Notes under the pieces: generated by a model
The model's input: the letters and a program-made list of their open reading frames with translations, nothing else
What the model was told of the DNA's origin: nothing
Databases searched by the model: none
In this document: positions 49,665 through 61,575 of the stretch, in pieces
Position numbering within the stretch: position 1 is the stretch's first letter
How the letters are laid out: every line of letters begins with the position of its first letter
Assembly: GCA_002633005.1 (NCBI GenBank)
Contig: NMRA01000711.1
Coordinates: 103,590 to 167,589 of the forward strand
Reading direction: 5' to 3'
DNA length: 64,000 nucleotides
DNA from: Phoronis australis
Lineage: Eukaryota; Phoronida; Phoronidae
Position numbers and translations under genes: made by a program

Positions 49665-50799
49665 GTCTTAACTGTTATATTTTGATATTGCATTAGACAA
49701 AACTTGAATCACTGGTGATGTGTTCAGGCATAACGGGAACTTCTGAAACAGTTCCCACAAACAGAAAGCTGCAATGTCGGCTGCTTCGAAAACTAGGAGC
49801 AAACAAGCCTCTGCGGGAGCAATTTCAGAAAAACGACTGAAAAATCCCTCATGGAGGGAAGCCCTCATTGAAGCCCTCTCAGGATAGTGTTGTATTACTG
49901 GCAAGGGACGAAGGTATGGAGAATGCGCTCCATTTTGCTTCTTAAAACGGCAGTTAAAAGTATTTCCCACATAAATCGAATTAGGAGGGTTGGCAACCCC
50001 ACTGTAAGATTCCTTGGCCTGATTGTTTCCAATAATGTTTTAAATAGAGTGTGGCAGACAGTGTTGATGCAGAAAGCAGGGGCCCTGAGGCCCTGGTCAA
50101 GAAGTTTGAGAACATAGGAAGAAAATAAAGTGACAATGAAAATGTTCAAGTATTTTATTTTGAAGTAAATACATCAGCCACGACAATAATCTGTTACTTG
50201 TGGTAGTATAATTCACATTGCCAAACCACCATCCTGACGGCTGCCGCTGTCATCACTAATTCATTGTTATTATCAATGATTTACCTTTAGGGCAATTCCA
50301 ATTGTAACGGACGGATAATATCAAAAAACATTTTGACCAATTGTGAAAATTAAGCTTTCATCCTAGGAACATAATTAATATACTCCGGAACCTAATGGTC
50401 ATCTGCCTAAGCATAAAACCGACTTGTTCTCATACTCACCCAATTATTCCATTTCAAAGTTATGCTCTGCGTAGAACTTGATTTGACTCTCACAAATTCA
50501 TAGTATTAGTTGATTCAAACATTTTCTTTTATTTATGCGGAGTTGTTTGAACTGTGCATTGCTATTCGGCAGCCATTTTATAATGACACCTATAGTCGTC
50601 ATGTGATGCTGGCTTATGAAAGAACAGAAAACCACACAGAAAAAGGCCAAGAAAATAGTGGAAAGTGGTTTACAGCAATTCTACTCCAACCACAAACTGT
50701 TTTACTAGTATGATATCGATTTTTAAATCGATTAAAATTGATTTAGAATTTCAGTTCTGGAAAATAAATCGCAATTGTTTTATTCCAGATAGACCTTAC

Positions 50800-51000
50800 T
50801 TATTTTCTTTTTGTGTCCTCTTTATTTGACTTTTTGGTCTTGTTGTTCTTAACACCACTTATCTCTTCTGTCTTTCTTTTTCTTTTCAGTTTTTCTTCAT
50901 TCTCTCTTAACACCTTGTCAGCCAAAACAGAACTGTAACCCTTTGAGACTTTGTCGGTGCAAGTTGGATCATTGAACCTCAATAGAATTGTTTTAATAAA
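50800..51000 (-). CDS. Uncertain lysine-rich open frame
   Basis: A frame of about 66 codons ends NKEDTKRK and stop, with a charged, lysine-rich end and the segment GYSSVLADKVLRENEEKL. It has no ATG of its own, so it would have to be a terminal exon. A minus-strand AATAAA lies near 50776. Low-complexity lysine coding arises easily in AT-rich DNA, so this is weak. No family is recognised. Confidence 0.2.
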   Translation of the reverse strand, partial: FIKTILLRFNDPTCTDKVSKGYSSVLADKVLRENEEKLKRKRKTEEISGVKNNKTKKSNKEDTKRK

Positions 51001-51351
51001 TTACCCAATATCGTATTGTTTGATTTTTTCTCACCTTTAACAGGCTTCTGCAATCATAAATAAATACATAAATAAATACCCAAGTTGTATTTGCATTTTA
51101 TTGCTAAATCTCTTCTTTTATTTTTAATTATGTCATGCCGTGTTGTATGTAACAGTGCAATATAGTGAAATAAAGTCAATGTTTTACTTTATTGGTGGCC
51201 ATTCTCTATCAATTCAAGTATTTTAATTTTCTTCAAATAAGTTCAAAATGCTTTAACCAAAAATTTCAACATGAATGTTGAGCTCAGTACTTTGTTTCGC
51301 AATAAAAAAAAGTGGACAATATTTTGATGACCAAGGCGTGTGTCGAAACTG

Positions 51352-51651
51352 TTAAGCTTCCACGGTGTTCCATTTGTCTGCTGCGTTTTTCCTTTGGCCT
51401 AACAGGTGTCGGTTACTGCCTAGGACAAATAGATACATTGCATAAACAATCCCCGAGTTGTTTTTTGTTCCGTCTGAAGAAAATTTAATTTTGGAAATAT
51501 CTTCTGAAAATGAAAAAAGTGCATTAGTAAAATCTACAAGTTTTTCAGTGGTCTCAAAAAAAACAGTCGCTGAATGCATTAATTTTAGTCTCAGTTCTTC
51601 CATGCGTGTTTCTACCGAGAGGTCAGTACCTAATGTGTGTAGACGAGTACT
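51352..51651 (-). CDS. Uncertain helical open frame, possible exon or pseudogene
   Basis: An open frame of 99 codons follows a possible acceptor CTAATTTAG and includes METRs at 51603 (MEELRLKLMHSATVFF). The residue pattern (TEKLVDFTNALFSFSEDISKIKF) is amphipathic and coding-like. No good donor is visible and the frame ends in a stop, so it would be a terminal or single exon. It could belong with the lysine-rich frame at 50800-51000. No family is recognised. Confidence 0.25.
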   Translation of the reverse strand, partial: STRLHTLGTDLSVETRMEELRLKLMHSATVFFETTEKLVDFTNALFSFSEDISKIKFSSDGTKNNSGIVYAMYLFVLGSNRHLLGQRKNAADKWNTVEA

Positions 51652-51763
51652 CTAAATTAGAACGTTAAGTCCCGTGTGGCTGCGCTGCACGCGAAAGAAG
51701 ATGACGCACGACATTTGGAGCCTGACGACGATAGGTATTCGGACTATACATCAATTGTTAAGT

Positions 51764-52692
51764 TAGGCAATGACCATCGCCTCTGTTGGCCCAAACCAGA
51801 GGCGATGCAGAGGCTATAGGCGCTCTGTATGCCGGAAGCTTTTCGGCGAATTATGTCTCGCACTGACTAATCCATCAAAGTCACATTGTTATAAATACCT
51901 TTTGCGCATAGAGGAACACCTTAGGAGGTTGTCTATGTGTTTAATACCTTCCAACTCGAACAAATACTCCCATTATCAAACTTTTTCTTCGAGCAGTCTT
52001 TATTTCAGTTCCCAAAATCGTGAAATCAACTTTTTCATTTTTTAACCAGGCCGAAGGTCAGAAGTTGCGGACCTACCGGCGAACTTTGAAAGCTGAAGTT
52101 CCCGCCCTTTACGTACGTGCTGCCGGGAACCAGCCGTGCATTTGCCGTGTTGTTAAACATTAAAATGTCAAATATGTGCACAAAGACTATTAAATGTCAT
52201 ATCAACAGCATTTATTTTTATCAAATACAAACAATAATTCATTGAAATACAAACAGTTTCAAGTAACGCCAATTAAAGACAAGTATAAGTGGTGGCATTT
52301 TGGAAACGAACATTTGACTGACAAGACCGCAATGGCTCACCTTTGGCCTATTTAAAAATTATTGAGGTTATGAAGTCACATCACCTAGCGAGCGCGGTAA
52401 AAAATTGGAGCGTGCGCAGTACAAAAATTTTGATTTCACGATTTTGGGAACTGAAATAGGGACTGATCGAAGAAAAAGTTTCATAACGGGAGTATTTGTT
52501 CGAGTTGGAAGGACTTAAACACATCGACAACCTCCTAAGGTGTTCCTCTATGCGCAAAAGGTATTTATAACAACGTGACTTTGATGGTTTAGTCGGTGCG
52601 AGGCATAATTCGCCGAAAAGCTTCCGGCGTACAGAGCTCCTATAGCCTCTGCATCGCTGGTTCGGGCCAACAGAGGCGATGATCATTGCCTA
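51764..52692 (+). mobile_element. MULE-type MITE, copy A (929 bp), 9-bp target duplication
   Basis: The element begins TAGGCAATGACCATCGCC and ends in the inverted counterpart (GATGATCATTGCCTA). The terminal inverted repeats are about 290 bp (51764-52050 and about 52400-52692). Perfect 9-bp direct repeats TTGTTAAGT flank it at 51755-51763 and 52693-52701. Long inverted ends plus a 9-bp duplication is the Mutator-like pattern. The 91- and 101-codon frames inside are the two ends read outward-in, so they are repeat shadows. No transposase is present. Confidence 0.88.
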
Positions 52693-52792
52693 TTGTTAAG
52701 TCTGATTGACAGCTTTCAAAGCATGCATAAACTTTTCTCCAACCTTTTTATCCGACTGAGGAAATTGCTTTTAAACGGGTGTGACTGACGAC

Positions 52793-52955
52793 CAGTGGTG
52801 GATTTAGAGGGGGGCCAAGGGGGCCATAGCCCCTCCTAAAATTCTCCCATATTCCATGTGGCAGTTGCGGGCTGCGAATGTCTGACGGGCAAAATCCTGG
52901 CTAATACTCTGCTGNCCCCCCCCCCCCCTAACTCAAAATCCTGGATCCGCCCCTC
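52793..52955. mobile_element. Small hAT-like MITE with CAGTGG ends
   Basis: It starts CAGTGGTGGATTTAGAGG and ends TCCTGGATCCGCCCCTC, inverted ends of a widespread invertebrate MITE type. The flanks share ACGAC. Inside are an N at 52915 and a run of about 13 C, where sequencing probably failed. Confidence 0.65.
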
Positions 52956-52978
52956 ACGACTGCAGAGAATTTGAATTT

Positions 52979-53165
52979 TTGAACTTTTTCTTCGAGCAGT
53001 CCCTCGTTCAGTTCCTAAAATCGGTTACTCGTCATTTTTACATTGCACACGTCAGGAAATATGACGTCATACCACCTGCCACGCGCAGTGTTAAAAATAC
53101 GATTTTGGGAACTGAACGAGGGACTGCTCGAACAAAAAGTTTGATAACGAGAGTATTTGTTCTAA
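52979..53165. mobile_element. Truncated relative of the MULE-type MITE
   Basis: CTTTTTCTTCGAGCAGTCCC and the mirrored GGGACTGCTCGAACAAAAAG bracket about 190 bp. The left block (TTCAGTTC..AAAATCG) and right block (CGATTTTGGGAACTGAA) match the inner ends of copies A and B, but the outer TAGGCAATG ends are missing. Confidence 0.65.
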
Positions 53166-53257
53166 CGTTTAAAATACATGGAACGAAATGCGTACAGAAA
53201 ACGATGGGAAGTATCGTAAGCTCTAACCGGCCAACCGGAGAGGGGCTACGTGTTGCC

Positions 53258-54167
53258 TAGGCAATGACCATCGCCTCTGTTGGCCCGAACCAGAGGCGAT
53301 GTAGAGGCTATAGGCGCTCTGTACGCCGGAAGCTTTTCGGCGAATTATGTCTCGCACCGACTAAACCATCAAAGTCACGTTGTTATAACTACCTTGTGCG
53401 CATAGACGAACACCTTAGGAGGTTGTCGATGTGTTTAAATTCTTCCAACTCGAACAAATACTCCCGTTATGAAACTTTTTCTTCGAGCAGTCCCTATTTC
53501 AGTTCCCAAAATCGTGAACTCACCATTTTTATACTGCGCACGCTCGGTGATGTGAATTCATGACCTCAATCTTTAAATAGGCCAAAGGTGAGCCATTGCG
53601 GTCTTTTAAGTCAAATGTTCGTTTCCAAAATGCCACCACTTATACTTGTCTTTAATTGGCGTTACTTTTGAAACTGGTTGCACTTCAATGAATCATTGTT
53701 TGTATTTGATAAAAATAAATGCTGTTGATATGACATTTAATAGTCTTTGTGCACATATTTGACATTTTAATGTTTAACAACACGGCAAATGCACGGCTGG
53801 TTCCCGGCAGCACGTACGCGAAGGGCGGGAACTTCAGCTTTCAAAGTTCGCCGGTAGGTCCGCAACTTCTGACCTTCGGCCTGGTTAAAAAAATGAAAAA
53901 GTTGATTTCACGATTTTGGGAACTGAAATAGGGACTGCTCGAAGAAAAAGTTTCATAACGGGAGTATTTGTTCGAGTTGGAAGGAATTAAACACATCGAC
54001 AACCTCCTAAGGTGTTCCTCTATGCGCAAAAGGTATTTGTAACAACGTGACTTTGATGGTTTAGTCGGTGCGAGGCATAATTCGCCGAAAAGCTTCCGGC
54101 GTACAGAGCGCCTATAGCCTCTACATCGCCTCTGGTTCGGGCCAACAGAGGCGATGGTCATTGCCTA
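53258..54167 (-). mobile_element. MULE-type MITE, copy B (910 bp), 9-bp target duplication
   Basis: Same family as 51764-52692 but inverted: the unique interior (GGTCCGCAACTTCTGACC) is at the right here and at the left in copy A. The ends are TAGGCAATGACCATCGCC and its complement. Perfect 9-bp direct repeats CGTGTTGCC flank it at 53249-53257 and 54168-54176. The 99- and 106-codon frames inside are the inverted ends, not genes. Confidence 0.9.
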
Positions 54168-54457
54168 CGTGTTGCCTATCACCCGGCCAGTCACCGACCA
54201 CAGAGCGAGTCGGAGACTGGTCTCTGAAGCTCTGATGAATCTTCATAATAACTATTGATAGCAGATCTTCGTTGTCTGATACCCAATTCTTACCTAAACT
54301 TCTGAGTGCCTTATTTATGAGTGTTTCATTTTTCTAAGTTCGTTTACCAGTAGTGAACAGCAACTCACCCAATTTACTTCAATCACAAGCGCATTCTTTA
54401 GCCTTAGGTCACGATTGTAGTGAGAATCTCGCAAAGGAAGGTAAAAGTCACGTGGTT

Positions 54458-55072
54458 CACTTGGAATCTCGCTGGTTCCCTGCATGCCGCCAGGTGGGGC
54501 GGTAGCCGCGCCAGCACGCAGGTATCACTTGGCAGAGACTTAATTTTCCTCGGGAAATTTTTTTACACCGGCGTTTCTGATTGGCTAGTCGAATTCTCAA
54601 AAGGCAGCGCTTTACGCAAACAAACTGACACGACTGATGGACTGAAGTGCAAATGTGGTCTGTTGTACAGACAAATCGCCGGTGCTTAAAATTTATGTTC
54701 AGGAAAAGTGAAGCCTAGAAATATTGTGATTGCGCCTTTTCGGAATGCAATTTTCTACTGTCGATGACTGTTTTCGTACAGTATGAACAACACACCGCCG
54801 GGTTAAATCGGCCAGATACAAAAGTGTGTTTATTGTACATGTATGTGTTTCAAGCACGCGGCTATATAAACATGACTGCAGAAGCGAAATCGTTGCTGCG
54901 ACGCCACTTGCATAACAAGGCTAAAAATCGTTCACAGTCCGCAATTGTTTCACGGTGTTGTAAAGCTAACCAATGATTGACAAGGTTACATCGACCGGCT
55001 AAAGCGCGTGCCACTGTGTGATACCTGCGTGCTGGCTGGGCTAAGCACGCAGGGAATCAGCGAGCACTTGGA
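54458..55072. mobile_element. Putative foldback element, ~70-bp imperfect inverted ends
   Basis: The left arm (TTCCCTGCATGCC, CCAGCACGCAGGTATCAC) is mirrored on the right (GTGATACCTGCGTGCTGG, GCACGCAGGGAATCAG). The interior has an 89-codon plus frame that starts within the left arm, so I do not call it a gene. No target duplication was located. Confidence 0.55.
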
Positions 55073-55180
55073 ACATGACGATTTTTCTTGCGACATCTCA
55101 GTTTTCAGTCACCAGGTGGCGAGACTTCTCGGCCAAAACGGGGTTTGATATTCCTTTAATATAGTGGGAAGACGTTGACT

Positions 55181-55251
55181 CATGGGCGCCGCAGCACTGA
55201 AAAAAGTGGGGGACTGTAGCCTACCCACCCCCCTATGGTGCGCTGCCCATG
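55181..55251. mobile_element. Second copy of the CATGGGCG palindromic element
   Basis: It starts CATGGGCGCCGCAGCACTGA and ends GGTGCGCTGCCCATG, with the middle inverted relative to the copy at 29094-29161 (CCCACCCCCCTA against TAGCCCCCCA). Confidence 0.65.
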
Positions 55252-56011
55252 CCAGACTGGTGCTACCCACACGCATTAGACACCTTGTACTTCGCGGTCA
55301 ACAGATTTGTAGAAATCTCGTTGTCCTGTTTGTCGGGATGAAATCTGATCTAAGGTCCTCATTGCATGGAGTAGATCAATTTTCTCATTAGCAAACGCTT
55401 CACAACTATAAAGCACGGGCTAAGTAGACCGATATATCGTGAAATAAAACTGTATTTTTTTACTCTTTGTTTTCTAAAATAAATTTATTTTGCCCGATGA
55501 AATGCGACCACTGAAGAGAAATGACAGCTAAAATAGATGCGTTAGGTTTCGATTCTCTGGTATCCATTGCGTTTTGTAACGCTTTGGACCGTGGACGACA
55601 ACTGGTTCGCGTGTCATGATACCGGGCAAAAGTGCGCCAGAAAACGTAACGATGGACTAGATGCACGAGTCCGCGGTTGGCGTCCATCATTTGGAATATT
55701 TAATTTGGTAGAGAAAACAAAACAACTCACGCGCACGGATTCTCATGTAAGTGGACAGGAAAGTATTACTTTTTATATATTTATTAATGAATACAACCGA
55801 TAGATACGTTGTTAGATTTCTTACGCAAGCAGACTGACACTGCCGGACTCACGAGGTCTAAGACTTAAATTTTAAAGGTTAAAGGTTAATCAACAAATAA
55901 AACATCATAGAAGTCCATCTACTGTTAAAATTAGAATATTTGCCCTTTTTATAGAATATGTATTTTTTCTGTTTTGTAATACCATTTTTTAAGTATTCGT
56001 CACAAGGCTTA

Positions 56012-56290
56012 TAATTCATTCTTCTCCTGCCTGCGATACAAATGATATTTACCAAGAATTATCATTAAATTCATTCTTCTCCTGCCTGGGATACAAATGA
56101 TATTTACCAAGAATTAACATTAAATTCATTCTTCTCCTGCTGGGATACAAATGATATTTACCAAGAATTAACATTAAATTCATTCTTCTCCTGCTGGGAT
56201 ACAAATGATATTTACCAAGAATAACATTAAATTCATTCTTCTCCTGCCTGGGATACAAATGATATTTACCAAGAATTAACATTAAATTCA
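56012..56290 (+). repeat. 55-bp tandem repeat, five copies
   Basis: The unit ATTCATTCTTCTCCTGCC..GGGATACAAATGATATTTACC repeats five times with one- or two-base length changes that shift the frame between copies. Confidence 0.93.
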
Positions 56291-56474
56291 TGCACGTGTA
56301 AGAAGGAAAACTTGTCGAAAGATATCATCCTGGGAAATTCAGTGTGGATAAGTTCACTTTATTATTAATGTAACATTGGAATTACGACCACCTAAAGGGA
56401 CGTACAAAGTCACATGACCAGTATAGATGGATGATACCCTCTAGTTCTTTTCCACAAAAGGTACGCATTTGGGA

Positions 56475-56660
56475 ATCTATGACTACAATCTATGACTTCA
56501 ATCTATGACTCCAATCTATGACTCCAATCTATGACTCCAATCTATGACTCCAATCTATGACTCCAATCTATGACTTCAATCTATGACTCCAATCTATGAC
56601 TCCAATCTATGACTCCAATCTATGACTCCAATCTATGACTTCAATCTATGACTCCAATCT
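56475..56660 (+). repeat. 13-bp tandem repeat, about fourteen copies
   Basis: CTATGACTCCAAT repeats about fourteen times. Every few units TCC becomes TTC, at a roughly regular interval, which suggests a higher-order unit of about five 13-bp repeats. Confidence 0.93.
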
Positions 56661-59600
56661 TACATAAAAAGTATGAGTGTCAAAGGGATTTGAAACCATT
56701 TCAATTTGTATCAATTTTGTATCAATTTTGTATCAATTTTGTATCAATGCTAAAATTTATAGAGCAAATATTGGGCTTTCGTCCATCCTTCATCAGCAAA
56801 CTATTAATTAAGCACCACTTCCCAATTTGTTTCAAATTTGTTTTTTTTTTATAGAAATGGCCTATTAAGGAATCATAAATGTATCTATTTACCTTCTTAG
56901 CGAAAATGATACTAGAAAATAGTCTAGAAAAATTCGGTAAGACAACTTTAAAGGAATCAAACTTGTTTTCTTATATATATATATGTTCGTAAGACTTTTC
57001 GTAAGCCCTAAAATTCGGTGAATGATGAAAAAACCCATGTGCAGCACTAAAAGACCCGCAATTCGTTAATTTACCCCTTGTGCCTAAAATTTTGTAGATA
57101 AATACCACCTTGTTTTCGCACCATCTTCTGTAGATAAATGTTTTTATCAGCGAAAAAGTTAAATTTGTATCACCGTTGCTTGTAAGGAATATTCTCACAT
57201 CGGACAGGTAATTTACATAAAATTTCTCAAGGATTACAAAATGTTTCTTTCCAAAACAATTTAACCACTTTCTTAGACCTGGGCCCAGTTGCATAAAAGT
57301 TTTCCGGTGCATAGCAACAATGACGTTGCATTATCACGCGCCACGTTGTTATTGTTGAATAATGCAAATGATTTCACGCAACAATCAAACTTATCCAGCG
57401 GAAAATTTTAAAGTTTTATATAACCTAGCCCAGATCTCGTAAAAGACATTGCCAAAACACAAATAATTACGGTGGACTATGAAATAAGCACTTGAGACAA
57501 ACTATTCAAGGACACGTCATCAATAGATAAAGTTGCCAAACCAAGAAACTTTTAGTGATTCAATGAATGAGTAAATATGTATCATCTTGCAACCTCCGAG
57601 AGCAAAGCTTTGGATAAAAGTGGTTTGACCATTCTATTTTACCGTCTCACAAAAAATTATGAAATGACTTTCCCAACTTTTGAGCATCTCATGTGGGTGA
57701 AGACGGTAACGCAATGAATAGATGAACAAATTTATATAGAATAACTGACTTAATCAATGCTATTCTGCACTGTGGAATTAAAGCCCTCTTGGACCATAAA
57801 CTGAGACTGCCTTGAGTTTTTTTGATGCTATCTTAATAATTCAAAGTGATCAGCTCAGGCCACAGAATACTCAATTAATACCGAGTGTACTTTTCCAGGT
57901 TTCTTTCATGGCATAGTTTAGTATCGCTATGTTTCTTGGCCCCTATCCAAACTTTCGAACCATCAAGGGTTAAGAGAGTAGGACTTGTTAAAGCCAATAT
58001 TTTTCGAAAGATAGTGACTAGATTGACAAACGGTTGACACTCTCAGTTCGTTTAAGATAGACACAAAAGCACCTGTGTTCAATTTTGGAGCCCATTGTAA
58101 GACACCGCTTTTGTACATTGATCAAAAATCCCGTTTGGCCACGTTTTCGTGAAGTTCAGGACCAGTATTTTTTCATGATTGGCCCTCACACGAAGAAATT
58201 GCAAGTCTTTATATTATAATTACAAGTTTTTACTATCACTAATCATCCCCGCTGGGCAAGTGAACTGTTGGTAACGGATAAGAAATGAGTTTTCCTTTCT
58301 CATTGACTCAATCTCGAGACGTAACGTTGTTACGCGTTATTTCGCAGCAGTCTTTTGTATTTTTATTCGCTCGCCACTTACGGCTAATTTGTGATTAAAA
58401 CTAGAGAGGATACGATATAAATTGAAAAATGTAAGTACAAGCTAACGTACTTACGAGTTCATTTTGTTGGCATGTTCAGCGGTGCAATACCGACATAGGG
58501 TCGTGGCTCGTGGTCTACTAGAAATTCCGCGCACAATGATTTTTCAGGAGTGTCGGATATTATTGATAAATTGAGTACATTACTGGAGAATTTTAGAACT
58601 GTGAGGTAAGACATTTTTCGCACAAATATATACACATTCATGGACTGGGCGCTTATTTTAGCGAAGTCTGGAAACGAGTGGGGACGCTTATAGGGGCATG
58701 GGCGCTTATGTTATAAAAATAATTTTGACTAAAATGACATTGTACATTACAAAAAGGAATCAGTTCCAAGAAATATGGCATTTCATTTGCTATGAGCACA
58801 TGGACCGGTCTTCCACCTTACTCCCCTTTTCTTAGTTTCGGACTAGTCCACAAATTCTTTGTGCACGACCACACACTGTGATTTTTTTGACGAATTGCGT
58901 AACGGGTGACATGTATTGAATCGGTAGGGTCGCACTGTGCCGATGTTTTTTACAGCCAGAGCATCGACACGATGACCAAACTGAACCTTAAATTCATGAT
59001 AGTAAAAACAGCACAAGGAGGAGGAAAATTATTCATGTTCATCTGGGAAACGATATGTAGTGCTTTTGCGCTTTGAAATTCGCTCGCCACCTGGGCGACC
59101 GGCAAGTCAACTTCTACTTGCCCAGCACCATTTTTACTCGCATTGGCGACTGGGCGAGTGGCTAAGTATATCCCTGGGAAGGATACCGACGAGTTGGAAT
59201 TGGCACTGCACAGTACACCGTCAAGGCCAGCTGATGACCGCTCACGAGGTTTTATCAGTGTGCCTCGTTTTCGATCAGTATTTAAAGATGGCGCGGGAAG
59301 ATGGCGCTTTCGTGAAATAAGTGAATATCAGACCATTACCATCCTACATGCCTGAAATTATGAAAAATTATTACCAACTGAGGTTTATGCAATTCATGCA
59401 TAAGTTAAGATATTAAAAATACTCAAACTTCTAATCAAAATAACAGCATAACGTGCTCGCGGTTAATCGCTGTCGCCGATACGGAGATAACGTCACATTG
59501 GACGCATAGCCGGTGGCTGTACACTTCAAACCGTTCCGCAGTGCTTCGAAAAGAAGGCAAAAGATTTACTGATCTTGCGAGGAAAGTGTCACACTATATG

Positions 59601-60359
59601 GTCTGGCCCTTCGAACAGACGCAGCGTACTGGTCAACGGGATTGGTATTGTATCTTTCCCGTACAGATTTTCTCCCACAACAGGAATCCAGATTGCTTTG
59701 TACACGTAAAATTATAAAAACCGCGAATCGAAACTTGGCCAAGAAGCGCGTGCTAGGGCCTACATGTGGGCCTGCTCAATGAGATAAATATAACTACATA
59801 TACAGCTCATTGGGCCTGCTACTCTGGCAAAAGGAACACTGATGACACGCACGCGCTCGCTCACTCGGTGCACACCTCAGCTGTTGACTCACTTCAATAC
59901 AAACGTCACGTGACAACAACATATGTGTTCGTCCAGATTTTTCTCGTTGCCGGGTGCGATCTAGCGCAGATTTTGACTTAATCTGCGGTTAATCCCGACT
60001 CCAGTCCACAGGAACTTAAGAATCTTAGGAAAGGCTATTTGGAAAACTTAAGGAGGACTTGAGGTAATTTGAGTAAAGTCCCTGACTTACACACTTTTCC
60101 AAAAAGGGAAAACTACGGAGGAATGGTTGAGGAGGGTAAAAGCCTAGTTGCCGTGCTTATTGGTATGTTTTTGGAGACCGATTCAACATCAGACAACTTG
60201 ATTTTTGGTAACGTTGATAAGTCTTTTGACCACAGGACGATGTCATGTTTGTCAAGGCGCCTCGTTTTCGATCAACACGACAGCAGCGCCCCGCGTTCGT
60301 GCCCGAATAGTACCACACGGAGCCTGGGAACTAACCTTGAAACTCGGACTCCGTGAGAC

Positions 60360-61575
60360 CAGGGGCGGATCTACGTTTTCAGTAAGGGGGGGTTTAGGAT
60401 TCCCGCAACGGTCGAATCCTAGGCGCGTGGCGCCGAGAGGGGGGGGGGTNNNNNNNNNNNNNNNNNNNNNNNNNNNNNNNNNNNNNNNNNNNNNNNNNNN
60501 NNNNNNNNNNNNNNNNNNNNNNNNNNNNNNNNNNNNNNNNNNNNNNNNNNNNNNNNNNNNNNNNNNNNNNNNNNNNNNNNNNNNNNNNNNNNNNNNNNNN
60601 NNNNNNNNNNNNNNNNNNNNNNNNNNNNNNNNNNNNNNNNNNNNNNNNNNNNNNNNNNNNNNNNNNNNNNNNNNNNNNNNNNNNNNNNNNNNNNNNNNNN
60701 NNNNNNNNNNNNNNNNNNNNNNNNNNNNNNNNNNNNNNNNNNNNNNNNNNNNNNNNNNNNNNNNNNNNNNNNNNNNNNNNNNNNNNNNNNNNNNNNNNNN
60801 NNNNNNNNNNNNNNNNNNNNNNNNNNNNNNNNNNNNNNNNNNNNNNNNNNNNNNNNNNNNNNNNNNNNNNNNNNNNNNNNNNNNNNNNNNNNNNNNNNNN
60901 NNNNNNNNNNNNNNNNNNNNNNNNNNNNNNNNNNNNNNNNNNNNNNNNNNNNNNNNNNNNNNNNNNNNNNNNNNNNNNNNNNNNNNNNNNNNNNNNNNNN
61001 NNNNNNNNNNNNNNNNNNNNNNNNNNNNNNNNNNNNNNNNNNNNNNNNNNNNNNNNNNNNNNNNNNNNNNNNNNNNNNNNNNNNNNNNNNNNNNNNNNNN
61101 NNNNNNNNNNNNNGTAAAAACGTTGCACGTCAATTTGCCTGAATATCAGGGTTGCGGCACCACAGTATTTCCCCTAATCAAATCAAATTATATCTTAGAG
61201 TAAAGAAGCTAGTTATCTAAAGAAATCAGTTATAGAGCTGCTCTTTCAGCGGTGAATCCATCTAAAATGCTTGGCAACTTCAGAAGTGTCGACGGAAGCG
61301 CGCCCACAATTGATCTCCGCGCGTTTTGCCGATGATCCACGAAGACTCAAAATGCGTTGATTTTCATAACAGCAATTTGCAATTCAAAAATTTATTTTTT
61401 CAGAGTGACCCCCCCCCCTCATTTTTTTCCAAGTTGGTTTACTTGGGGTTTACACACGCTGGTGGTGTCGTTTTTGTTTTGGTGACGACGTTTTTGTTTT
61501 TTTTTTAATTTTGGGTCCTGGCCCAAGGGGGGGGGGGTTTAAACCCCCTGAACCCCCCCCGTAGATCCGCCACTG
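60360..61575. mobile_element. hAT-like element interrupted by an assembly gap
   Basis: The left end CAGGGGCGGATCTACG is mirrored by the right end CGTAGATCCGCCACTG. GTGAGAC flanks it on both sides (60353-60359 and 61575-61581), a near-8-bp target duplication of hAT type. G- and C-runs lie next to both ends. The gap at 60450-61113 hides most of the interior, so whether a transposase is encoded cannot be told. Confidence 0.72.
60450..61113. other. Assembly gap (664 N)
   Basis: An uninterrupted run of N. It follows a run of ten G (60440-60449, ending in T), a typical place for sequencing to fail. Open frames drawn across it are meaningless. Confidence 0.99.

Larger units (their letters stand above)
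55252..60359. other. Gene-free stretch with simple repeats
   Basis: I see no gene. It holds the 55-bp and 13-bp tandem repeats (56012-56660), short TTTTGTATCAA repeats near 56705-56752 and a TA run near 56974. Near 59080-59165 a short inverted pair (CGCTCGCCACCTGGGCGAC and GCGACTGGGCGAGTGGC) may mark an element end. The 113-codon minus frame at 56971-57312 has no motif. Confidence 0.5.

Noticed and set aside
51770-54161. Four similar 91-106-codon frames starting MTIASVGPNQRR
   Set aside because: All four are the inverted ends of two MITEs read inward. The shared peptide reflects shared repeat DNA, and the frames stop at the unique interior.
56971-57312. 113-codon minus-strand frame
   Set aside because: No splice support, no motif, AT-biased composition; expected by chance in 64 kb.
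58240-59170. Possible element between GCTGGGCAAGTG and GGGCGAGTGGC motifs
   Set aside because: The CTCGCCAC/GGGCGAG motifs recur, but no consistent inverted ends or target duplication could be defined.
60205-61203. Long frames spanning 60205-61203 on both strands
   Set aside because: They run through 664 N's and have no meaning.
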